Source: Hyphomicrobium_A sp964493785 (lineage in GTDB: Bacteria; Pseudomonadota; Alphaproteobacteria; Rhizobiales; Hyphomicrobiaceae). Taken from it: a DNA stretch of 64,000 nucleotides. Below, in pieces: positions 1-8,022 of this stretch. The stretch lies in the NCBI GenBank assembly GCA_964493785.1, contig CAZBPM010000020.1:32895-96894 (forward strand), read 5' to 3'. The position numbers and the translations under genes are program-made. Within the stretch, counting starts at the first letter, position 1; every line of letters starts with the position of its first letter. The notes under the pieces were generated by a model. That model was not told the origin of the DNA, ran no database searches, and saw only the letters and a list, made by a program, of their open reading frames with translations.

Positions 1-141
1 GCCGGCTATAACAGCGACCGCACCGGACGCCGCCAGAAACCATTGCGCCGCATCATTCGGCACGCTCCAGGCCCCCCACGCGCAGGCGGCGGCCAGAGCA
101 AACATGCTGATTGATGAGCCCTGTCGCTGAGGGTTAGCCAT
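1..141 (-). CDS. Partial membrane protein, N-terminal 47 residues
   Basis: Only the first 47 codons lie in the window; the gene runs off the left edge. The ATG at 141 is preceded by GGAAG. The visible protein begins MANPQRQGSS and continues with two alanine-rich hydrophobic stretches (about residues 12-25 and 33-47) that look like membrane segments. It is divergent from the HTH-like gene at 245. Its place beside mobilisation genes makes a conjugation or mobilisation membrane component possible, but nothing visible proves that, and no family is assigned. Confidence 0.5.
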   Translation of the reverse strand, partial: MANPQRQGSSISMFALAAACAWGAWSVPNDAAQWFLAASGAVAVIAG

Positions 142-244
142 GACCGTTTTTCTTCCCGCGTTCTTGTGCAAGACTGTGTGAGTGTTCTGGAAATAGACGC
201 GGAGCCGTATGCCCGGATTGGGCAAAGGCTGGTCAGGTTGCGGC

Positions 245-1030
245 ATGGAGACAGCGCGGACGGCGGAGACCAAGAACCGTTTTGATCTGGCGGACCGCGA
301 CCGCATCCGCCGCGCGTTGCTGCGGTACATGCAGCAGCGCGCCATCGGCGTCCCTACGCTCCAGAAGGAGATCGCGGCGGCGAACAATCTGTCGCTCGAC
401 CGCGTGCCTTTGAAGACGCTTCAGCGGTTCCTCGGCGACACCCACCGCTCCAACGACGCTCTCATCCGCTTTTGCGCCGAGTTCGTCGGCACCCTGCCGG
501 ACAGCGATCCCCTTGCCGCCTTCGGCGAGCAAATGGCCGCCTTTCTCGGGGTCTGGCGGGACGGGCATGATTGTCGCCCGGTCCCGCCGGAGATGACCGG
601 CCGCTATAGCGGCCGTTCCCGGCGCGCTGCCGACCCCGGCGGCGGGATGCGGGTGTACCGAGGGGACGCCGAGGACTGGGTGCCCTTTTCTGCCGTTGAG
701 ATCGACCCGGCCCCCGCTCACCCCTTTGCCATTGTCCGGGAGTTTGTCAGCAACTGGGACCGCAGGCCCCCGGCCGAGGCGAGCGCGGCGACCACACCCC
801 GCCGCGCTTACGAGGGCATCGCCATTCATCCGAATGGCTCGTTCTTCGTCGTGATGCGCAACGTCCTGACAGGGACGCCGCGCATCTATTGGCTCGACTG
901 GGTGGCCGATGGCCGGCTGGGAGGCCAAGGTCATGAATCGCGCGCCGGGCTCGATGCCGGGCCAGCTACAGGGGCATCGCCCCATAGCAGTACGCCCGTA
1001 CTCTTTGACCGCGCCAAGGAGGGCAGTTAA
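245..1030 (+). CDS. Hypothetical protein with HTH-like N-terminus
   Basis: 261 residues if started at 245; an upstream ATG at 209 with a nearby GGAG adds 12 residues and cannot be excluded. Residues about 10-90 are helical and charged. The stretch around VPLKTLQRFLGDTHRSND resembles the helix-turn-helix of XRE-like regulators, but no family is certain. The C-terminal part has a Trp/Phe-rich patch (residues about 185-220) and a proline/alanine-rich linker. The stop codon overlaps the start of the next gene (TAATG), so the two are probably translated together. Both sit upstream of mobC and the relaxase and may be cargo or regulators of that mobile element. Function unknown. Confidence 0.6.
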   Translation: METARTAETKNRFDLADRDRIRRALLRYMQQRAIGVPTLQKEIAAANNLSLDRVPLKTLQRFLGDTHRSNDALIRFCAEFVGTLPDSDPLAAFGEQMAAFLGVWRDGHDCRPVPPEMTGRYSGRSRRAADPGGGMRVYRGDAEDWVPFSAVEIDPAPAHPFAIVREFVSNWDRRPPAEASAATTPRRAYEGIAIHPNGSFFVVMRNVLTGTPRIYWLDWVADGRLGGQGHESRAGLDAGPATGASPHSSTPVLFDRAKEGS

Positions 1031-1380
1031 TGGCCGCTCAAACCCCACAGCGCGGCCGTAACCGCTCCGGCAGCCACGACCCGAACGGCGCTCTTCTGCG
1101 AGCCGCCTACGCTGCCGACAGCGCCGGCGTGATCGCCGCGCTGGAGGACGGAGCGGATGTGAGCGCTGGCGACTCCGTCACCGGACTCACGGCGCTGCAC
1201 ATCGCGGTTGGCACGGACAACCTGCCTCTCGCACGCATCCTCATCGAAGATTGGAACGCGCCCTTCTGTCCCGACGGCAAAGGTCGCTGGCCGAGTGTCA
1301 TCGCCGCTGAATGCAGAGTCAATGACGCCCTCGCTGATTACGTCGTCGAGGCTGAATCGCAATTTTTGGGGAACGGATGA
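1030..1380 (+). CDS. Small ankyrin-repeat protein
   Basis: 116 residues, coupled to the preceding gene by a TAATG overlap. Ankyrin signatures are visible: LLRAAYAADSAGVIAALEDG, then a second unit with TALHIAVGTDNLPLARILIE. That gives about two repeats plus capping helices. Ankyrin proteins bind partner proteins, so the simplest inference is that it binds the product of the coupled upstream gene. No signal peptide is visible, so it should be cytoplasmic. Some small ankyrin proteins next to mobile genes act as immunity or antitoxin-like partners, but that is speculation here. Confidence 0.65.
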   Translation: MAAQTPQRGRNRSGSHDPNGALLRAAYAADSAGVIAALEDGADVSAGDSVTGLTALHIAVGTDNLPLARILIEDWNAPFCPDGKGRWPSVIAAECRVNDALADYVVEAESQFLGNG

Positions 1381-1820
1381 TTGCTCGAATTCAATACGTC
1401 GAAATTGGAATAGATAAAATTGTATCGAATTTTAAGAGTTCCGAGAAGTAATTTCGATAAACTGGGAAGTGGACGTCGTGATAGCGCAAAAACAAATCTC
1501 GATAAGTCGCTTTAAGTCAGAGTGACCAGAATTTGACCAACGACGCTAAGTCCTGTAGATTACAGCGCAAATGAAGCCTCGCTGAATGCTTGAGGCTGTC
1601 CGGAGCGTTTTTCTGGCGTTCCTGAACCTTGATCCCATACAATTGAAATTACACCTTACTGAGCGTTGCAAGATGTGCGCGCGGAGAGTCCGCGCTCCAT
1701 CTTGGCAAGGGGGGCTCACGTGCCGCCCCCCGTTGCATCCCCGGGCTCATCGTCCGGCATTGGCATCGAGCCTTGCCGGACGATTGCAGCGTATCCCGCT
1801 GCACCGGACCAGAGGGAGAT

Positions 1821-1942
1821 TTCACCTCTCCCTTCTGGACTACCCATGGACCATTAGGGTGACTTCGCTCTCCCTCTTGGATCACCCATCGACCAGGAGG
1901 GTGATTTCACCTCTCCCTCCTGGACCACCCATGGACCAGCGC
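1821..1942. repeat. About 2.8 copies of a 42-43 bp direct repeat upstream of mobC
   Basis: Three tandem units start near 1821, 1864 and 1906. Each carries a CTCTCCCT block followed by TGGAYYACCCATSGACCA. The unit joints contain GGTGA-TT-TCACC inverted arms (1900-1911). The array ends about 70 bp before mobC, so oriT or iteron-like function, or autoregulation by MobC, is plausible but not shown. The rest of the 633-bp gap (1381-2013) has an AT-rich stretch at about 1385-1560 and no convincing gene. Confidence 0.6.
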
Positions 1943-2013
1943 CGATGCACGACTGACGTGCCGCTGGACCGGCCAGGGATCACGCGACCCTGGATGCGCG
2001 ATAGGAGGCGGCC

Positions 2014-2352
2014 GTGGCAAAGGCCAGCGAAAAGCGACAGCGCCAAAGGACGTTGTCCGCCAGGTTCAACGATCAGGAAGCCGAGGCCGTCCGCCAGCTG
2101 GCCGACGGCGCGGGCTTGCCCGTGGCTTCCTTCCTGCGCCTTGCGGCGTTGAACCAGCCCGCTGGCCGTACCGCCCTTGGCCGGGAGGACGCTGCCCGTG
2201 TGCTCCGCCAGCTCGGTGACATTGCCGATGCGCTGCGCGGCATGCAGGTGTCCGGCGTTGTCCCGGTGGACGATCCGAACCTCACGGCTGCATGGCGAGA
2301 CCTCGCTGAAATGCGTACCGCCTGCCTTCAGGCCCTGGGAATGCGGCCATGA
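2014..2352 (+). CDS. mobC: MobC-like mobilisation accessory protein
   Basis: 112 residues, GTG start with AGGAGG about 6 bases upstream. The N-terminus is basic and is followed by LSARFNDQEAEAVRQLADGA, the beta-strand/helix pattern of the ribbon-helix-helix proteins that assist plasmid relaxases (MobC/TraJ type). The C-terminal half is helical. Such proteins bind oriT next to nic and help the relaxase open the DNA. It overlaps the relaxase by ATGA, the usual arrangement. The repeats just upstream could be its binding region. Confidence 0.8.
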   Translation: MAKASEKRQRQRTLSARFNDQEAEAVRQLADGAGLPVASFLRLAALNQPAGRTALGREDAARVLRQLGDIADALRGMQVSGVVPVDDPNLTAAWRDLAEMRTACLQALGMRP

Positions 2353-3791
2353 TCCTGAAAGGCAACCAGCGCACCGGGGCAGCGGATCTCGCGACGCATC
2401 TGTCGAACGAGTACGACAACACGCGTGTCGAGATCGCACAGCTGCGCGGCGTCGTGGCCGATGACCTACATGGGGCGCTGGCGGAGTTCGCCGGCATTGC
2501 CCGTGCGACCCGCTGCAAGCAGCCCCTCTACAGCCTCGCCATCAACCCGGCCGAGCCGCTGAGCCGCGAGCAGTACATGGCCGCTATTGACCACATCGAG
2601 GACAAACTGGGCCTGTCCGGCCAGCCGCGCGCCGTGGTCTTCCACGTGAAGAACGGGCGTGAGCATTGCCATGTCGTCTGGTCCAGGATCGATGTCGACA
2701 ACATGCGGGCCGTGCCGATGAGCCATGACCACATGAAGCTTCGCACCTGCGCGCGGGAGCTGGCCCATGCCTATGGTCTTCCCTTGCCTTCCGGGCTTGC
2801 TGAGGACCGGGGCGATGCCCGGTTCGAGAAAACCCGCGACGTGACCTTCGCCGAAAAGGCCATGGCCGAGGCCTCCGGCATTACGCCGGAGCAGCGCCGC
2901 AGCACTGTGACCGCCATCTACCGCTCATCCGACTCCGCCGAGACCTTCCGCGTGGGATTGGAGCGCGCTGGCTATGTCCTCGCCCAGGGTGAGCGGCGCG
3001 CTTATGTCGTCGTGGATCGGGCCGGACATGTTCATGCCCTTGCCCGACAGATCGACGGCGCGCGTACGAAGGATGTGAAAGCCCGCCTTGCTTCGATGCC
3101 GGCAGAGACCCTGCCGACGGTCGAGGCCGCACAGGCCGAGCAAGCCGCCCGGCAGCGGGCGGTCGATGAGCGGCTGCGTGAGAAGGCCCGGCAGCGCGGC
3201 GCGAAGTCGGCTGCCGACCTTGCCGCCAAGCAGGCGGCAAGGCGCAGGCGCGTCATCGACGAGCGGAGCCAGAAGCTGGCCCTGACCCATGCGAGCGAGC
3301 GCATGGCGCTGCACGCGGCGCAGAAGGCTGAGGATGGCCGGTTGTTTAACGTCGTCGCTGGCGCGCTCTTCGGGCTGCTTGAGCGCGTGCCGGGTCTCCG
3401 GTCCGTGGTTGGCCATTTGCGGCGCAACCCGACCCTCAATCCGGCAGAGCGGCACCGCCTCGAAAACGAGGCACTGGACCGCCGGCATGGACGCGAGAAG
3501 AAAGGCATCGAACGGCGCGAAGCCGCGCTCGACATGATCGAGGCGCGTGAGCGGCGGAGCCTTATCCGCGATCTGGTGAGGGAAACCCGTGTCGACGATC
3601 AGCTGCGGATGGCGCAGACCGAACAGCGTGAACGCGAGGTCCGCGAAACCGCGCAGGACATCACAGCTGACAGCACCGATGAGCAATCGCGGACGGCGGC
3701 AGATAGTCGCCGCGCGCGGATGCAGGAACGCCTGGCGCAGGCGAGACAGAACCCGATGGGACCGCAGCGTGGCGGGCCGGGATGGGAATAG
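2349..3791 (+). CDS. Relaxase / mobilisation nuclease (MobA/VirD2 type)
   Basis: 480 residues. The relaxase domain fills about residues 1-180. The metal-binding histidine motif is seen in NGREHCHVVWSRID (about residue 105), and an early tyrosine in HLSNEYDNTRVEI is the candidate nicking residue. Residues about 250-480 are highly charged and probably coiled-coil, with a hydrophobic patch near VVAGALFGLLERVPGL. Relaxases nick oriT and pilot the strand to a type IV secretion channel; none is visible here, so the element is at best mobilisable, or its transfer genes lie beyond the left edge. Translationally coupled to mobC. Confidence 0.85.
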   Translation: MILKGNQRTGAADLATHLSNEYDNTRVEIAQLRGVVADDLHGALAEFAGIARATRCKQPLYSLAINPAEPLSREQYMAAIDHIEDKLGLSGQPRAVVFHVKNGREHCHVVWSRIDVDNMRAVPMSHDHMKLRTCARELAHAYGLPLPSGLAEDRGDARFEKTRDVTFAEKAMAEASGITPEQRRSTVTAIYRSSDSAETFRVGLERAGYVLAQGERRAYVVVDRAGHVHALARQIDGARTKDVKARLASMPAETLPTVEAAQAEQAARQRAVDERLREKARQRGAKSAADLAAKQAARRRRVIDERSQKLALTHASERMALHAAQKAEDGRLFNVVAGALFGLLERVPGLRSVVGHLRRNPTLNPAERHRLENEALDRRHGREKKGIERREAALDMIEARERRSLIRDLVRETRVDDQLRMAQTEQREREVRETAQDITADSTDEQSRTAADSRRARMQERLAQARQNPMGPQRGGPGWE

Positions 3792-3858
3792 GATTGATGA
3801 ACGAGGATAGACTTGCGGTGAACGGTCGCCCCCCCGTTCAGATCAATGGGCCAGATCC

Positions 3859-3990
3859 CTACAGCCAGCCGCGCCGCTTGAAGTAATAGTACGGGAGGAT
3901 TGCTGACGCGATCATAAGCCCTAATGCCCATGGGTATCCAACAAGCCATTTCAGCTCCGGCATGTGGTCGAAATTCATGCCGTTAGCGCC
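3859..3990 (-). pseudogene. Truncated CorA magnesium transporter, C-terminal end only
   Basis: Read on the minus strand, about 43 codons end at TAG (3859-3861) and encode GMNFDHMPELKW followed by a hydrophobic segment ending in YYYFKRRGWL. The GMN motif followed by the second membrane helix and a basic tail is diagnostic of CorA. Everything upstream of the GMN region is missing. The sequence passes directly into half of an MFS gene on the other strand, so this is one side of a deletion or recombination joint close to the relaxase. Confidence 0.75.
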
Positions 3991-4588
3991 AGGCCGGCCC
4001 TGGCTGACCATCGTGTCGCAGCCGCCCTATCTCGCCGCTCTGTTCGGCGCGGCGACCGGCTACGGGATCATGATCCTCGCCATGACTGCAACACCAATCG
4101 CGATGACCCACCATCATCATGATCTTTCGACAACCGCGACCGTTATCCAGCTTCATGTGCTAGGCATGTTCCTGCCGTCATTTTTCACAGGTTCGCTCAT
4201 TGCGCGCTTTGGCGTGCAGCGTATCATGCTGTCAGGTATTGTGCTCTTTGCCTGCCATATCATCATGGCGCTGACCGGCACCGGCTTTTCATCCTTCGCC
4301 GCAGCTCTCGTGTTCCTCGGCGTCGGCTGGAACTTCCTTTATATCGGCGGCACCACGCTCCTGACGACGACCTATACGGTCGCTGAAAAGGGTCGCGCTC
4401 AGGCGACCAACGACATGACGATTTTTGCAGTCGGTCTGGCCTGTTCCTTCAGCGCCGGCGCGCTGCTTGAGAAATTCGGCTGGCAGACGCTGAACCTGAT
4501 GTTGCTGCCGTGGCTGGCTGTAGCCGCAGCCGCGCTGATCTGGCTTGGCCTGCAGCAACGCCGAAGCCTGAGTACCCAAACCTCCTAA
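3990..4588 (+). pseudogene. MFS transporter, C-terminal half only
   Basis: From about 3990 the frame encodes PWLTIVSQPPYLAALFGAAT and then some six hydrophobic helices, matching the second half (TM7-12 with the preceding loop) of a YfcJ-like MFS carrier. The histidine cluster HHHHD lies in the first loop. The N-terminal half is absent; in-frame codons from 3962 read through antisense corA sequence. The product cannot be a normal 12-helix carrier, so it is called a pseudogene. It abuts the corA fragment tail to tail. Confidence 0.75.
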
Positions 4589-4609
4589 ACCCCAACGAAA
4601 TGGAAAGTC

Positions 4610-5161
4610 ATGAATGAAGCAACTTTACGCGCTCCCGACACTGTAGACTCGCGCGACCTGCTTTTTGCCCGGTTCAACGAACTGGGAATAGTTGCCCCAA
4701 CGGTTCCTTACCCTGCCCACCAAACGGTCGAAGAGGGCAAAGCCCTGCGCGGCGCGATGAGCGGCACCTTCACAAAAAACCTGCTACTGAAAGACAAGAA
4801 GGACCGGTTCTTCCTGCTTGCCATTCATGAAGATCGGGTACTAGACCTGAAAACCATCCACCAGCGCATCGGCGCGAAGGGCCGCGTTCGATTTGCACCG
4901 GCAGAGTCGGTTGTTGAACTGCTGGGGGTCTTGCCGGGAGCGCTTACGCCGCTCGGGCTGATTAATGACAACGGCGGCGGTGTTGTTGCGGTTGTAGATA
5001 ACTCACTGCTTGATGCCACCCAGGTGAATTTTCACCCGTTAATCAACACCGAAAGCACAGGTCTTGCCCCCCAGGAACTGCTTACATTCATCCGCTCCTG
5101 CGGACGCGAGCCAGTTCTGGTAGACTTTGATGCGCTGATAGCAGCCGCCGAAGACGAGTAG
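4610..5161 (+). CDS. YbaK/ProX-type aminoacyl-tRNA deacylase
   Basis: 183 residues, ATG preceded by GGAAAG. The protein matches the YbaK/prolyl-tRNA synthetase-associated editing domain, with the conserved lysine segment GTFTKNLLLKDKKDRFFL near residue 47 and LTPLGLINDNGG near residue 120. Family members hydrolyse mischarged tRNA (for example Ala-tRNA-Pro) as free-standing editing enzymes in the cytoplasm. The length is that of free-standing ProXp-ala/PrdX proteins, so the gene seems intact although both neighbours are broken. It is followed 2 bp later by the truncated methyltransferase. Confidence 0.85.
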   Translation: MNEATLRAPDTVDSRDLLFARFNELGIVAPTVPYPAHQTVEEGKALRGAMSGTFTKNLLLKDKKDRFFLLAIHEDRVLDLKTIHQRIGAKGRVRFAPAESVVELLGVLPGALTPLGLINDNGGGVVAVVDNSLLDATQVNFHPLINTESTGLAPQELLTFIRSCGREPVLVDFDALIAAAEDE

Positions 5162-5163
5162 CC

Positions 5164-5515
5164 ATGAGCGGCGTTTTTCCCGCCACTTCGATGCCTGATC
5201 GCGACTGGTGGCGGACATTGTGGCCCGACCCCGTCGCGGTCCTGAGGCTGCTGGGGATCAAGCCGGGAATGACCGTGCTCGATCTCTGCTGCGGGGACGG
5301 CACTTTTACCGGCCCGCTCGCGCATCTGGTCGACGGGAAAGTTTTCGGGATCGACCTCGATCCCGCCATGATCGCGCAGGCACAGGAAGAGGTGGCGCGC
5401 TGGAACTCCTCGGTTCGGGGCTGGTTCTGCGCCGACGCCATGGAGGCGGCGAAGCTGTTGCCGGACCCGGTCGACTGCGTCCTCCTCGCGAACACTTTTC
5501 ACGGCGTGCCGGGGT
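5164..5515 (+). pseudogene. Class I SAM methyltransferase truncated by insertion-sequence DNA
   Basis: The first ~116 codons encode a Rossmann methyltransferase start. Motif I is LDLCCGDGTFTGPLA (about residue 40) and the acidic motif II residue is in VFGIDLDPAMIA. The coding sequence stops making sense at LLANTFHGVP, a motif IV region, where antisense IS110 sequence begins and gives a stop at 5518. About half of a usual 200-residue protein is lost. It lies 2 bp after the deacylase gene, probably once in the same operon. Confidence 0.8.
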
Positions 5516-5638
5516 GTTGAGCACGCTCAGCCGACGGCGCCGCTGGCCGGGCACCTCGATCAGCACCTCGTTGCGGGCTTTGGCGACGTCGATGGCTACG
5601 AGAACGCCTACAGGTGGCGTAAGCTGTGGTTTGGTCAT
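5516..5638 (-). pseudogene. IS110-family transposase, N-terminal remnant
   Basis: From ATG at 5638 on the minus strand, about 41 codons encode VGVLVAIDVAKARNEVLIEV and RRRRLSVLNT. This is the start of the RuvC-like (DEDD) domain of IS110-family transposases, including the first catalytic Asp in AIDVAK. The remainder is gone; the frame runs into the methyltransferase antisense. Probably a fragment left by a deletion after IS110 entered the methyltransferase gene. Confidence 0.75.
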
Positions 5639-5784
5639 GGTCGATCCGTCTCCGGAATGAGGCTTCGAACACCGTCACTCTAGAGACCTGTTGATCGGCC
5701 ATGACCGCCCAAGGCGGCGCGCTGCGCTCAGCAGGGCTTCGCGCGCCGCCTCCGAACCGTCGAGCCATCTTCCTGATGTGCTAC

Positions 5785-6170
5785 GGCACCGAGTTCACCT
5801 CGAACGCCGTCCTCGCTTGGTGCGTCCAGACCGGGATCGCCTGGCACTACATCGCGCCGGGCAAGCCGATGCAGAACGGCATCTGCGAGGCTTTCAACGG
5901 CCGCATGCGCGACGAACTCCTGAACGAGACGCTGTTCCGCAGCCTCGACCACGCACGTGCCTGCGTCGCCGAGTGGGTCGAGGACTACAACACCGCGCGC
6001 CCGCACTCGGCGCTCGGCTATCTCTCACCGGCAGCCTATGCCGCCACCTTCACCGCAACGGGTACTCGGCTGCGCAACCCCACCAGCTCCGCCGAGCGCC
6101 CGTTGCTCCCACGGCGGAAAACCGCCAAACTCACGCCGCGGCTCTGCTTTCGGCTGGATGAAGAAGCGGG
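5785..6170 (+). pseudogene. IS3-family transposase (OrfB), C-terminal remnant
   Basis: From about 5785 the frame encodes GTEFTSNAVLAWCVQTGIAW, then HYIAPGKPMQNG, EAFNGRMRDELLNE and YNTARPHSALGYLSP. This is the C-terminal third of the rve integrase domain of IS3-family OrfB proteins. The region before it, including the SDNG catalytic aspartate, is replaced by unrelated sequence. The frame continues past 6170 only because it reads antisense to the next gene. OrfA and the left end of the element are absent. Confidence 0.8.
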
Positions 6171-6203
6171 GTCACAGCACCTCCACCAGGGTCGCATCGC
6201 GTG

Positions 6204-7118
6204 TCAGCCCCTGGCGACCTTGACGTGCGCTAGCGCGGCTTTGAGCCCCTTCGCGAGTTCGCTCACATCCGTGTTGGCCCAGAAATGTAAGAAAAACAGC
6301 CTGGGCTCGTCCTTGAGCATATGGTTGTGCAAGGCCGTGACCTCGATGCCGTTGGCGCGCAGCGTCCGGATGACAGGGTTTACCTCGTCCGCCGTGAGCA
6401 CGAAGTCGCCCGTAATCGCCGCCTTACCTCCGCCTGTCGGCTGGAAGTTTATGGCGATCGCGGAGCCCAACGCTTCGGGTACTTCCATGCCGCCGTCTGT
6501 GATGATGTCCGTGCGTGGGATCGAGACCTGGTAGACGCCCCCATTCACCTTTCCCTTGCGCCCGAGCGCCTGGTCTATAGTGACCGTATCGAGCTCTAGC
6601 TTCTGGTCAGCCGAGTCCGTCGCCGTCCGCGGCTCCGCACTCGGCGGCGGCAGGGGGTCGAGCGGCGTCCTGCTCTGGCCCACCGCCTCGCGCAGCGCGG
6701 TCGCGAGTTTGACGGCGTCGCCATGTCCGCCGACGTGCATGTACATGGTGGCCGGTTCGGACCGCAGCAGGTGGTTGTGAAGCGCCGTGACCTCGATCCC
6801 GTTCTCGGCCAGAACCTTCATCACTGGGTTGACTTCCTCGTGGGTGAGCACGAGATCGCCCATCACCATGGCATCTTTGTCGCCTATGGGCTGAAAGGCG
6901 AGCCAAGAGCCGAGCGCGAGCGCCGGCTTGATCTCAACCTCGTCCAAACGAACCTTCAGGTCGGAACGCGGTAGGCCGACGCGGTAGACGCCGCCGGCCT
7001 GAACCGTTCCCGCTTTACCAAGGGCTTGGGCGACGGCCTTCCAGTCGGGGTCAGCGAAGGCCGGAGCGGCAAAGGCAAGGCTCGCCGTAGCGAGGGCGGT
7101 GCAAAGCATTAAGCGCAT
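6204..7118 (-). CDS. Exported protein with two DUF1259 (LppY/LpqO) domains, ChrL-like
   Basis: 304 residues, RBS AGGAG, signal peptide ending AFAAPAFA. Two copies of the same ~120-residue module follow. Each has an opening helix (KAVAQALGKAG / IDQALGRKGKV), then GVYRVGLPRSD / GVYQVSIPRTD, and a core EVNPV...NGIEVTALHNH (about residues 97-120 and 246-272). This is DUF1259. A DUF1259 protein named ChrL is known from a chromate-resistance cluster in Arthrobacter, and this gene ends a run containing chrA and a ChrB-domain gene. The duplicated ALHNH motif could bind metal or oxyanion; that is inference. Periplasmic. Confidence 0.8.
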   Translation of the reverse strand: MRLMLCTALATASLAFAAPAFADPDWKAVAQALGKAGTVQAGGVYRVGLPRSDLKVRLDEVEIKPALALGSWLAFQPIGDKDAMVMGDLVLTHEEVNPVMKVLAENGIEVTALHNHLLRSEPATMYMHVGGHGDAVKLATALREAVGQSRTPLDPLPPPSAEPRTATDSADQKLELDTVTIDQALGRKGKVNGGVYQVSIPRTDIITDGGMEVPEALGSAIAINFQPTGGGKAAITGDFVLTADEVNPVIRTLRANGIEVTALHNHMLKDEPRLFFLHFWANTDVSELAKGLKAALAHVKVARG

Positions 7119-7195
7119 TAGTCTTCTCCTGCTGTGTCTCGTCGCAAGTTGCTGGTTCAGCGGCGCCTTGCCGACTTCATTTCCGTATGGGCTTC

Positions 7196-7576
7196 TCAGT
7201 TTCGCGCCGCCGGCCTTTGCAAGATTCCATCCTCACTGATGTCTATTCCGGGCTGGCGCAGCTGCACGTTCTTGCCCGACGCCCAAACTTGGTAGCAGCG
7301 CTGCTCCTCGCCGTCGTAGGCGCGGCAGAGTGCGTCGCCGACGACGCTCCACTTGCCGGTTCCGCGCCTGCCCATAGAAATGACGGCGAGGGTGCCGTCT
7401 CGGCCAAACACCTCTGCGAAGTGAACCTCGTCCGTGAACTCCTGGCCTGCGAACTTGGCCGTGATCTCGCGTCCTTTGAGTTGACGGAAGGCGTCGGCAG
7501 CCCCGGTCTCCCTCACCGCGCCCGCAATGAGCAAAGACGCGAACGCTCCCAATATGGCCAGCCTGCGTCGTATCAT
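7196..7576 (-). CDS. Small exported protein, paralogue of its neighbour
   Basis: 126 residues with an N-terminal signal sequence (IRRRLAILGAFASLLIAGAV). The mature part reads FRQLKGREITAKFAGQEFTD, then a glycine-rich turn, a Cys pair in ALCRAYDGEEQRCYQVW, and GILQRP at the end. The next gene upstream (7573-8022) has the same order of motifs, so the two arose by tandem duplication. Its start overlaps that gene by 4 bp. The Trp...Cys...Cys layout resembles DUF995-like secreted proteins; function unknown. Part of the chromate-island run. Confidence 0.75.
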   Translation of the reverse strand: MIRRRLAILGAFASLLIAGAVRETGAADAFRQLKGREITAKFAGQEFTDEVHFAEVFGRDGTLAVISMGRRGTGKWSVVGDALCRAYDGEEQRCYQVWASGKNVQLRQPGIDISEDGILQRPAARN

Positions 7577-8022
7577 CGATGCTCCCCTTTCGTCCGAGTG
7601 CTCTCAGGAGGCGTCTCTGGCTTTTGCAGGATGCCGTCTATGGCCTCCCCACCTGGTCCGCGGAGCTGCAAGTTTCTGTGCAGCACCCAGACTGTATGGC
7701 AGCGCGGATCGCTGTCAGCGAAGGTGAAGCAGACCTCATCCCCCTTGATGTGCCAGCTGCCGGTGTTCGGCTCGCGGTCGCCGGATGCCAACGGCCCACC
7801 CCTCTCGTTCGAGAGGAGGCGCCCACCCTTGGCGAAAACGAGCCCCCAATGGATCCCGTCCGTGAGTTCCTGACCAGAGAGCCGCGCCGCGATCTGAGGC
7901 CCTTTGAGCTGGCGGTAGGACTCGCCGGCCACCACTCCGGTGATACAAAGCACACAGAAGACGAGCGCCGCGTCCCAATCGCGCAAGCCGCTCAGGCAGG
8001 CTGTCACACTACGGATCGTCAT
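7573..8022 (-). CDS. Small exported protein, paralogue of its neighbour
   Basis: 149 residues. A hydrophobic segment near residues 18-33 (ALVFCVLCITGVVAG) is a signal peptide or anchor. The mature domain has YRQLKGPQIAARLSGQELTD, GSWHIKGDEVCFTFADSDPR followed by CHTVW, and GILQKP, matching the downstream gene almost position by position, including the two cysteines. It carries an insertion around SNERGGPLASGDREPNTG. Starts overlap neighbouring stops by 4 bp on both sides, so translation is coupled through 8019-7196. Function unknown. Confidence 0.75.
   Translation of the reverse strand: MTIRSVTACLSGLRDWDAALVFCVLCITGVVAGESYRQLKGPQIAARLSGQELTDGIHWGLVFAKGGRLLSNERGGPLASGDREPNTGSWHIKGDEVCFTFADSDPRCHTVWVLHRNLQLRGPGGEAIDGILQKPETPPESTRTKGEHR

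Noticed and set aside
1821..1942. CRISPR array
   Set aside because: Units are contiguous with no unique spacers and no cas genes are present.
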